A stretch of DNA of 11,347 nt, from NCBI GenBank assembly GCA_036338025.1, contig JAYZDB010000177.1, positions 1 to 11,347 on the forward strand, given 5' to 3'. Below are positions 5,484 through 11,347 of the stretch, one piece after another; positions within the stretch are counted from its first letter, which is position 1; every line of letters begins with the position of its first letter. The position numbers and the translations under genes are program-made. The notes beneath the pieces were generated by a model that was not told the origin of the DNA, did no database searches, and saw nothing but the letters and a program-made list of their open reading frames with translations. This DNA is from JAYZDB01 sp036338025 (GTDB lineage Bacteria; Planctomycetota; UBA1135; UBA2386).

Positions 5484-6692
5484 ATGCTTCGTCTCCGGTT
5501 GAGTCTCATGCTGCTCCTGGTTCTCACCACCGGGACGATGTCAGCGCAGACCAGACCGGTGGTCGGCCTGCGGGTTCTTGACCTTGGCGGTACTGCAATC
5601 CAACGCGGTGAGCAGCACGGCCGCGTGCTCAAGCAGGAGATTCACTCCTTGGTCAGGAAATGGAAGGACCACCTGCGGCAAACCTACGAAGTCGAGCCCA
5701 CGGAGTTCATCGAGCGATTTGTTGCACGCACGAATTTCGAACCGGCGATCGACAAGTGGACCCCCGGTCTACTCGACGAGGTACGCGGGATCGCGCGTGG
5801 TGCGGAGATTGACTTCGACACCATCTACGTATTCAACCTCATCGACGAGGTGTGGGCTCAGGGTCGGCAGGTATTGGTCGAGAAGTGCACCACCATCGGC
5901 GTCGACCGTCGCGGAAGCCAGCCGACTGTGGTGGCCCAGAATCTCGACCTTCCGGTGTTCTATCACGGCACCACGGTGGTGCTCCGCATTACCGACGAGT
6001 CGGGTTTCCAGACACTCGTGACAACACTGCCTGGGCTGGTCGGGGCCAACGGCATGAACCGCGCCCGGGTGGCGGTGACGGTCAATAGCTTGTTGCAGTT
6101 GCGGCCTTGCCGAGATGGCTTGCCTGTCGCCTTTGTGGTGCGCGGCGTGTTGCAGAAGAAGACCTGGTGGGAGGCGCGGCAGTTCCTCTACCGGGTTAAA
6201 CACGCTTCGGGTCAGAATTACATCGTCGGGGGGCCGGACGTGGCGCACTCGTTCGAGTGTTCGGCCGGCCGGGTGGTGCGCTACCAGCCCTTCGAGGGGG
6301 CTCAACACACCTGGCACACCAACCATCCGTTACGAAACCAGGACTGGCATCCGGACTTCTTGAAACGTGCGAAACAACGGGGCAAGACACCGAGCCAGGC
6401 CATTGCACCTTGTCCACGCTTCGAGGAGTTGGCGCGCCGTCTACGTGCAGCGCCACGGGTCGGGGTTCCAGAGGTGCTGGCGGGGCTTGCTTCGAAGGAT
6501 GCCAGCGCACCGATTTGCAACAAGTCGACTTTCGCCTGCACGATCTTCCTGCTCGGGCGGCAACCGCGGATGCGCGTGAGTGCAGGTGGGTCGGCGGACC
6601 ACCAGTTCACGGATCTGGAGTTTCCGGCTAGACCGGTACCGCGACGCGGGCCGGAGAAGCCTCCGAAGGATGGGGAGGTTGACCGTGGCTGA
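5484..6692 (+). CDS. Secreted C45-family peptidase/acylase (Ntn hydrolase)
   Basis: The predicted protein has 402 residues. Residues 1-21 form a signal peptide (Arg-rich start, Leu-rich core, likely cut near SA/QT at 20-22), so it acts outside the cytoplasm. The rest matches the C45 family (acyl-CoA:isopenicillin N acyltransferase type): KCTTIG with the probable nucleophile Cys135, AQNLD at 151-155, the signature PGLVGANGMN at 183-192 followed by Asn201, and HTNHP with Asn280. Such enzymes cleave or transfer amide-linked acyl groups after self-cleavage before Cys. Here the residue before Cys135 is Lys, not the Gly of the fungal enzyme. The Pro/Arg/Lys/Glu-rich tail (about 381-402) is low complexity. 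Only a weak ribosome site (TTAGG) precedes the ATG. It shares an 8-base overlap with the phosphatase gene, so the two are surely cotranscribed. The substrate is unknown. Confidence 0.85.
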   Translation: MLRLRLSLMLLLVLTTGTMSAQTRPVVGLRVLDLGGTAIQRGEQHGRVLKQEIHSLVRKWKDHLRQTYEVEPTEFIERFVARTNFEPAIDKWTPGLLDEVRGIARGAEIDFDTIYVFNLIDEVWAQGRQVLVEKCTTIGVDRRGSQPTVVAQNLDLPVFYHGTTVVLRITDESGFQTLVTTLPGLVGANGMNRARVAVTVNSLLQLRPCRDGLPVAFVVRGVLQKKTWWEARQFLYRVKHASGQNYIVGGPDVAHSFECSAGRVVRYQPFEGAQHTWHTNHPLRNQDWHPDFLKRAKQRGKTPSQAIAPCPRFEELARRLRAAPRVGVPEVLAGLASKDASAPICNKSTFACTIFLLGRQPRMRVSAGGSADHQFTDLEFPARPVPRRGPEKPPKDGEVDRG

Positions 6693-8919
6693 AGCAAGAT
6701 CCGTCCTTTCGGCTCTGTTCTTGGCCGGTCTCCCGGTCTTCGCGTCGGCCGATGTGTCCACACCGGCTGAGATCGAGTTGATCAAGGCCGGAGCCACCTG
6801 GCGTTATCTCGACGACGGAACCGATCAGGGTACGGCCTGGTATGCACCGGCGTTCGACGCTTCCCAGTGGCAGTTCGGTGCCGCCGAGTTGGGGTTTGGC
6901 AATGGAGATGAGAAGACGGTCATCAATTCCATCGGTTCGAACTCCGCCAAGATCATCACGGCCTACTTCCGTCACGAGTTCCAGGTGAAGTTTCGCGCGG
7001 CGATACACTTCGCCCGATTCAGGATCTTGTGTGACGACGGCGCGATCGTGTATCTGAATGGCCAGGAGATTGCCCGGTTCAACATGCCGGCCGGGACTGT
7101 TGGGTATCAGACCCTCGCGAGTTCGGATCTCGGTCTCCCGACCCAGGCGATGTTCAACGAGTTTCAATTCGACCATCGTTTGTTGCTCAAGGGGCGCAAC
7201 GTCCTAGCCGTCGAGGTTCACCAGGGCGATCAGAGTTCCGACGACATGAGCTTTGATCTCGAGATGTTCGGCTCCGACGGCCACCCGGTGGTGTCTAGAG
7301 GACCGTACTTGCAGCTCGGCACCTCAACGACAGCGATCGTTCGTTGGCGGACCGATTGGCCTACGCGCTCGGCCTTGTGGCTCGGGCCGACCAGATCGGC
7401 GCTGTCCCGTGTGGTTCTCAACAACAATTTGCGTCGGGAACATTCAGTCCAACTGACGGGATTGAAACAAAGCACGCGGTACTACTACGCGGTGGGCAAT
7501 CGCGATGACGGTATCTTGGCTGGAGGAGACAGCACCTTTTTCTTCAACACCGCGCCGCCACCCGGCAAAGATGTGCCGACGCGGATCTGGGTCGTAGGGG
7601 ATTCGGGGACCGGGGATGCCTTCGCCGCCTTGGTCCGGGATGCGTATCTCAAGTACGTCGGAACCCGTCGCGAGGACGTCTTCCTGATGCTCGGAGACAA
7701 CGCCTACTTCTACGGCACCGACGACGAGTACCAAAAGGCGATGTTTGAGATGTACTCGGTGGTGTTGCGCAACAAGTTTGTTTGGCCAACCCTTGGCAAC
7801 CATGATGCGGTAATCGCGAGCTCCAGTGCCATGGCAGGGCCGTACTACGACATCTTCACTCTGCCGCAGAACGCTGAGGCTGGCGGCGTTGCCTCGGGAA
7901 CGGAGGCCTACTATTCCTTCGACTACGGTCAGATCCACTTCATCTGCCTCAACTCCCAGGATGTCGACCGCACGGCCACCGGCGCGATGGCGCAGTGGCT
8001 CAAGGCCGACCTGACAGCCACTACTGCTCGGTGGCTGATCGCATACTTCCACCACCCGCCGTACTCAAAGGGTACCCACAACTCAGACGATCCTCTTGAT
8101 AGCGAAGGGCGGATGAAGGATATGCGTGAGGTGTTCCTCCCGATCCTGGAGAGTGGTGGTGTCGACCTCGTTCTTACTGGCCATAGCCATTGCTACGAAC
8201 GGTCGTTTCTCCTCGACGGTCACTACGAAGTTTCGACAACCCTGACTCCATCGATGATCCAGGACCTTGCGGATGGACGTCCATCGGGTGATGGTGCATA
8301 CGTCAAGCCGACCAATATTTCTGGTGCCAACGAAGGAGCGGTCTACGTGGTGGCAGGATGCTCCGCCCAGTTGGGGTTTGGAACCCTCGATCACCCGGGG
8401 ATGTGTGTCGGGATGGTGCAGCTGGGTTCGCTGGTATTGGACGTGTCTGGTGATCGTTTGGACGCGGAGTTCGTCGACTACTCGGGTACGGTTCAGGACT
8501 CGTTTACCATCCGCAAGGGTTTGCACCGCAGCCTTCGTCGCGTGGAGCCGAGCATCTCGGTCAGCGGGGGCGGCACCCAGAACCTGGTCTTGGATGCGGG
8601 CTCCGCCTTGGCCGGTGGTCGCTATCAGATTGCAGGTTCGTTCGGGACCACTCCAGGTTTCCAGTTTGGCGCCCTGCATGTGCCCCTGAATCCAGATCCC
8701 TGGTTCTACGCGGTCCTGGCTGCCAGCAATTCGGCGAATTTCGTCGGCACCCATGGCGTTCTGGATGGCCAGGGCCAGGCGGCCGCCAGGTTGGTCTTCC
8801 CAGGGATTGCGAACCCGTCGCTGGTGGGTATCGAGTTGTTCCACGCCTTTGTCGCTACCGACGGCGGTGGGCGGTGGCGGCACGCCAGCAATGCGGTCAA
8901 GCTATCCCTCTCCAAGTAG
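6685..8919 (+). CDS. Secreted purple-acid-phosphatase-like metallophosphoesterase, multidomain
   Basis: I start at GTG 6685, with GGGGAGG at 6672-6678 well spaced; an in-frame ATG at 6670 is the alternative. This gives 744 residues. A signal peptide covers about 1-22 (core LSALFLAGLPVF, cut near ASA). Residues ~25-195 form a beta-rich domain with a ligand-binding look (DDGAIVYLNG). Residues ~204-290 resemble the fibronectin-like N-terminal domain of purple acid phosphatases (RGPYLQLG start). The catalytic domain, ~300-600, has GDSG with Asp306, GDNAY with Asp338 and Tyr341, GNHD with Asn372 and His373, FHHPPY with His456, and GHSHCYER with His500 and His502. These are the dimetal ligands of the family, including the Tyr typical of purple acid phosphatases. 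The C-terminal ~120 residues (VSGGGTQNLVLDAG to the end) resemble a domain recurrent in secreted planctomycete proteins. It should hydrolyse phosphate esters outside the cytoplasm. It follows the C45 gene with an 8-base overlap. Confidence 0.9.
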   Translation: MAEARSVLSALFLAGLPVFASADVSTPAEIELIKAGATWRYLDDGTDQGTAWYAPAFDASQWQFGAAELGFGNGDEKTVINSIGSNSAKIITAYFRHEFQVKFRAAIHFARFRILCDDGAIVYLNGQEIARFNMPAGTVGYQTLASSDLGLPTQAMFNEFQFDHRLLLKGRNVLAVEVHQGDQSSDDMSFDLEMFGSDGHPVVSRGPYLQLGTSTTAIVRWRTDWPTRSALWLGPTRSALSRVVLNNNLRREHSVQLTGLKQSTRYYYAVGNRDDGILAGGDSTFFFNTAPPPGKDVPTRIWVVGDSGTGDAFAALVRDAYLKYVGTRREDVFLMLGDNAYFYGTDDEYQKAMFEMYSVVLRNKFVWPTLGNHDAVIASSSAMAGPYYDIFTLPQNAEAGGVASGTEAYYSFDYGQIHFICLNSQDVDRTATGAMAQWLKADLTATTARWLIAYFHHPPYSKGTHNSDDPLDSEGRMKDMREVFLPILESGGVDLVLTGHSHCYERSFLLDGHYEVSTTLTPSMIQDLADGRPSGDGAYVKPTNISGANEGAVYVVAGCSAQLGFGTLDHPGMCVGMVQLGSLVLDVSGDRLDAEFVDYSGTVQDSFTIRKGLHRSLRRVEPSISVSGGGTQNLVLDAGSALAGGRYQIAGSFGTTPGFQFGALHVPLNPDPWFYAVLAASNSANFVGTHGVLDGQGQAAARLVFPGIANPSLVGIELFHAFVATDGGGRWRHASNAVKLSLSK

Positions 8920-9227
8920 ATGCTATAAAACAATTTACGACGCACCTTAGCTGTATCCGGCGGGCTGCCGGCGGAGGCTGTGTATTCGAGGCTCTAAAGG
9001 AGTTACAGTGTACGTGGCGCGTTTGTTTGGGTGGATACATTCCGAATCGCGGGCCATCCCCGACAGGGAGTGAGCACTGTGCGCACCGGGAAGAATCAAG
9101 AATCCGGGGCACATGGCCGATGCCATCGAAGAGTGCATACACAACCCTACCCAGACGCGGCGAGACACGCCGCCCAAGTCGCCGGTGCTTCAAGTAGCTG
9201 CCTGCGCCATACATCCAAGAACAACAA
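8920..9227 (+). other. 308-base leader region before the helicase gene
   Basis: No full-size gene is seen here. It contains a small hairpin (CCGGC 8957-8961 pairing with GCCGG 8967-8971 around GGGCT), a strong ribosome site with a 21-codon frame (listed separately), and an AT-rich patch right after the phosphatase stop (8921-8939) that could hold a promoter. No T-rich terminator follows the phosphatase. DEAD-box helicase genes often have long regulated leaders; that this is one is inference. Confidence 0.4.
9008..9073 (+). CDS. Possible 21-residue leader peptide
   Basis: AAAGGAG at 8996-9002 is the best ribosome binding site seen in the window and sits 5 bases before a GTG at 9008. The frame reads V-Y-V-A-R-L-F-G-W-I-H and on to D-R-E, then TGA at 9071-9073. 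The helicase start lies 154 bases further on and itself lacks a ribosome site. The peptide matches no family I know. The strong site suggests it may be translated and may regulate the helicase, but chance is possible with so short a frame. Confidence 0.35.
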   Translation: MYVARLFGWIHSESRAIPDRE

Positions 9228-10502
9228 GTGAAATTTTCATCCCTCGGGCTGCGCAAGCCCATCTTGGATGGAGTCCGCAAGGCCGGTTACGAACAGCCTT
9301 CCGAAATCCAGAAGAACTCCATCCCGATCGTCCTCGACGGTCACGACATCATTTCTTGCGGCGAAACCGGTTCTGGTAAGACCGCCGCCTTTGGCCTCCC
9401 GATCCTGGACTCCCTGCTCGACCATGAGCCGGGCCTGCGTGCCCTGATCCTGGTGCCGACCCGCGAACTCTGCGTGCAGGTGGCGGAAAATCTCCGGATC
9501 TATGCAAGTCGCACGGACATCAACGTCGTCACGGCGTTTGGTGGCGTTGACATGGGTATCCAGGAGTCTGCCATCCGACGTGGTTGTGACGTCATCGTTG
9601 CTTGTCCCGGCCGGATGATAGACCACCTCGAGCGCCGCAACGTCAACCTCGAGAACATCGACTTTCTGGTCCTCGACGAAGCGGATCGGATGCTCGATAT
9701 GGGCTTCATGCCGCAGATCCAACGCATCCTGATGCGCTGTCCTGATGACCGGCAGACGCTGCTGTTCTCCGCAACCATGCCGCCAGACGTGGCTCGACTG
9801 GTGAAGGACTTCATTCCGAACGCAAAGTCGGTGCAGGTCGGGCGTCGTTCACAGGCGGCTTCCACGATCCAACACAAGTTCGAGGAAGTGCACCCCAAGG
9901 ATAAGATGCCTCTCGTGACGAGCTTGTTGCGCAAGAGTGACGGCAAGGTATTGATCTTCGTCAAGACCAAGCTGGGGGCTCAGCGGCTGGGCCGGGAACT
10001 CAAGCACAGTGGCCTGGCGGCTGACTCCATTCATGGTGACAAGTCCGCGGAGGCGCGCTACACGATTTTGCAAGGCTTCACCCGGGGACGCATCCGTCAC
10101 CTGGTCGCTACGGACGTCGCGGCTCGTGGGATCGATGTCGATGACATCTCGATGGTCATCAACTTCGACATGCCCCGGTCGGTGGAGGACTATGTGCACC
10201 GGGTTGGTCGAACCGGCCGCGTCGGCCGTAAGGGCATTGCACTGAGCTTGTGGACCCGGGCTGATGCGGGGGTCTACCGCGCGGTCCAAAAGAACCTGGG
10301 TGCTACCAGTGACGAGGAGGCTGTTGAGGCGTCCCGCGAGGCTGATGTGGCGACCGAGAAGCGTTACGGGAGTGCACACCGCAGTGGCGGCGGCGGTCGC
10401 GGACGTTCCGGTGGTGGTGGCAGAGGTGCAGGTGGACAGGGTCGTTCGGGAGGTCGCCGATCGGGTGGCGGCGGTCGTGGTCGGCAGAAGTCACGCTCTT
10501 GA
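9228..10502 (+). CDS. DEAD-box ATP-dependent RNA helicase, RhlE-like
   Basis: The predicted protein has 424 residues and a full helicase core. It has the Q-motif Gln28 with upstream Phe3, motif I GETGSGKT (45-52), Ia PTREL (77-81), GG at 105-106, CPGR (126-129, usually TPGR), DEAD (150-153), SAT (181-183), IFVKTK (243-248), HGDKS (269-273), ATDVAARGID (294-303) and HRVGRTGR (324-331). It unwinds short RNA duplexes with ATP, usually in ribosome assembly, RNA decay or cold adaptation. Residues about 384-424 are a basic Gly/Arg/Ser tail with repeated GGGR units, typical of RNA-binding RGG tails. The GTG start fits the usual family N-terminus (FSSLGL); no ribosome site is clear. Motif I has Glu where Gln is more common. 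RhlE-like is the best subfamily guess; the exact role is unknown. Confidence 0.95.
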   Translation: MKFSSLGLRKPILDGVRKAGYEQPSEIQKNSIPIVLDGHDIISCGETGSGKTAAFGLPILDSLLDHEPGLRALILVPTRELCVQVAENLRIYASRTDINVVTAFGGVDMGIQESAIRRGCDVIVACPGRMIDHLERRNVNLENIDFLVLDEADRMLDMGFMPQIQRILMRCPDDRQTLLFSATMPPDVARLVKDFIPNAKSVQVGRRSQAASTIQHKFEEVHPKDKMPLVTSLLRKSDGKVLIFVKTKLGAQRLGRELKHSGLAADSIHGDKSAEARYTILQGFTRGRIRHLVATDVAARGIDVDDISMVINFDMPRSVEDYVHRVGRTGRVGRKGIALSLWTRADAGVYRAVQKNLGATSDEEAVEASREADVATEKRYGSAHRSGGGGRGRSGGGGRGAGGQGRSGGRRSGGGGRGRQKSRS

Positions 10503-10597
10503 TCGGAAGTCCTTGAAACGGGACCGTGGGATTTTCGTAGTACAGTCCATGTCTCGACTTCTGGCCGTCCAGGCCGCACTGGCTTAGCCTTTCCAAG

Positions 10598-11287
10598 ATG
10601 TTCTTCGACCCCTTCTATCTTCTCCTGACCCTGCCATTCGTGGCGCTGTCGATCTGGGCTAGCAGCCGCGTCAAGGGTACGTTCAAGCGCTACAACCAGG
10701 TCCCGATCCGATCCGGTTACACCGGCTACGAGACCGCCCAGGCGGTACTTCGTGGCGCCGGAATCCACGATGTCGAGATCGAATCGGTGCCCGGGATGCT
10801 CTCGGATCACTACGACCCGACCCGTCGGGTGGTCTGCCTGTCCGAGGAGATCTTGCACGGGCGGAGTGCGTCGGCGGTGGCGGTGGCGGCCCACGAGGTT
10901 GGTCACGCCATCCAGCATGCCCAGGGCTATCACCCGATGAGTTGGCGTCATTCGATGGTGCCGGTGGTGAATCTCGGCAGTCAGCTCGCCCTGCCGCTGT
11001 TGATTTTTGGCTTCATTTTGAAGTTCGGAGGGCTGGCGTGGCTCGGTGTCATCGCATTCTCCCTCGCCGTAGTCTTCCACCTGGTCACCCTGCCGGTTGA
11101 GTACGATGCGTCTTTCAGGGCGTTCAAGATCCTTCAGGGATCAGGCATCGTGGCGGATGACGAGATGCCGGGGGTGAAAAAGACACTGTATGCCGCGGGT
11201 TTCACCTACGTGGCCGCGGCTCTGGCGTCCGTCGGCCAGTTGATCTACTTCGCAATGGCTGCAGCCGGCATCAACAGCAACGATTAG
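10598..11287 (+). CDS. yugP: YugP-type membrane zinc metallopeptidase
   Basis: The predicted protein has 229 residues, the usual length of the Zn_peptidase_2 (YugP) family. An N-terminal membrane helix (about 5-22) is followed by the conserved LSDHYDP at 68-74. The zinc site is HEVGH at 99-103 (His99, Glu100, His103), with a probable third ligand Glu168 in VEYDAS, the family's E-x-D-A-S motif. Further hydrophobic segments lie near 123-141, 146-166 and 200-223, so it is an integral membrane protease. Its substrates are poorly known in any organism. It lies 95 bases after the helicase; that gap shows no clear terminator or ribosome site. The ATG start agrees with the family N-terminus. Confidence 0.93.
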   Translation: MFFDPFYLLLTLPFVALSIWASSRVKGTFKRYNQVPIRSGYTGYETAQAVLRGAGIHDVEIESVPGMLSDHYDPTRRVVCLSEEILHGRSASAVAVAAHEVGHAIQHAQGYHPMSWRHSMVPVVNLGSQLALPLLIFGFILKFGGLAWLGVIAFSLAVVFHLVTLPVEYDASFRAFKILQGSGIVADDEMPGVKKTLYAAGFTYVAAALASVGQLIYFAMAAAGINSND

Positions 11288-11291
11288 CGTG

Positions 11292-11342
11292 GATTCCTGA
11301 GTCCGGGGGGCACTAGGATGCTGCCGGTATGCCCCAGGAATC
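11292..11342. repeat. Inverted repeat at the right edge, possible terminator
   Basis: GATTCCTG at 11292-11299 is exactly complementary to CAGGAATC at 11335-11342. Inside it, GGGCA 11308-11312 pairs with TGCCC 11330-11334, leaving an 8-base bulge on the left arm. It starts 5 bases after the peptidase stop, a good position for a terminator, but the window ends too soon to show a T-run. ATGs at 11318 and 11329 lie inside it, so it could instead overlap the start of the next gene. Confidence 0.35.
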
Positions 11343-11347
11343 TTCAA

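Noticed and set aside
6580..6684. ATG at 6580 as the phosphatase start
   Set aside because: It would put an Arg-rich stretch before the signal peptide and overlap the C45 gene by 113 bases; GTG 6685 has an ideal ribosome site.
10503..10597. Terminator after the helicase gene
   Set aside because: Only a 4-base GGCC pairing near 10562-10576 without a T-run; too weak to call.
1..11347. CRISPR arrays, tRNA or rRNA genes, insertion sequences
   Set aside because: No regularly spaced repeats, cloverleaf sequences, rRNA motifs, transposase genes or terminal repeats were found by reading.

Overview
The window is high-GC bacterial DNA, judged by eye from strong G/C preference at third codon positions. 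The best taxonomic clue is the last ~120 residues of the secreted phosphatase at 6685-8919. From memory, they resemble a C-terminal repeat-type domain common in secreted proteins of marine Planctomycetota. Many starts also lack a clear Shine-Dalgarno sequence (around 3557, 5484, 9228, 10598), which fits that group. The taxonomic call is inference; no marker gene is present.

Layout. Positions 1-1351 (minus strand) hold the N-terminal 450 residues of a PaaK/CapK-like AMP-forming acyl ligase that runs off the left edge. A 131-base divergent intergenic region with two inverted repeats separates it from a plus-strand series. That series starts with a patatin-type lipase fused to a C-terminal two-cluster ferredoxin domain (1483-2727). 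Next come a DprE2-like short-chain reductase (2798-3544), a DprE1-like FAD oxidase (3557-4981) and an unrecognised 122-residue protein (4974-5342) that overlaps the oxidase by 8 bases. A second pair follows after 141 bases: a secreted C45-family Ntn hydrolase (5484-6692) and a secreted multidomain purple-acid-phosphatase-like protein (6685-8919), again overlapping by 8 bases. After a 308-base leader comes a DEAD-box RNA helicase with an RGG tail (9228-10502), and then a YugP-type membrane zinc metallopeptidase (10598-11287).

How the genes may work together. DprE1 and DprE2 in actinobacteria jointly epimerise decaprenyl-phosphoryl ribose to the arabinose form, through oxidation and then reduction at C2 of the sugar. 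The pair here has the same two families back to back, with reductase before oxidase. Sitting next to an acyl-activating ligase and a patatin hydrolase carrying Fe-S clusters, it suggests a lipid or lipid-linked-sugar pathway at the membrane. No prenyltransferase or glycosyltransferase is visible, so the substrate is unknown. The C45 hydrolase and phosphatase look like a separate exported two-gene unit. The helicase and peptidase look like ordinary housekeeping genes.

The most interesting points are the patatin-ferredoxin fusion with an Asp in place of one cluster cysteine, the DprE1/DprE2-like pair in a probable non-actinobacterium, a short ferredoxin-like reading frame ending in TGA just upstream of and in frame with the DprE2-like gene, and a short ORF with a strong ribosome binding site in the helicase leader.
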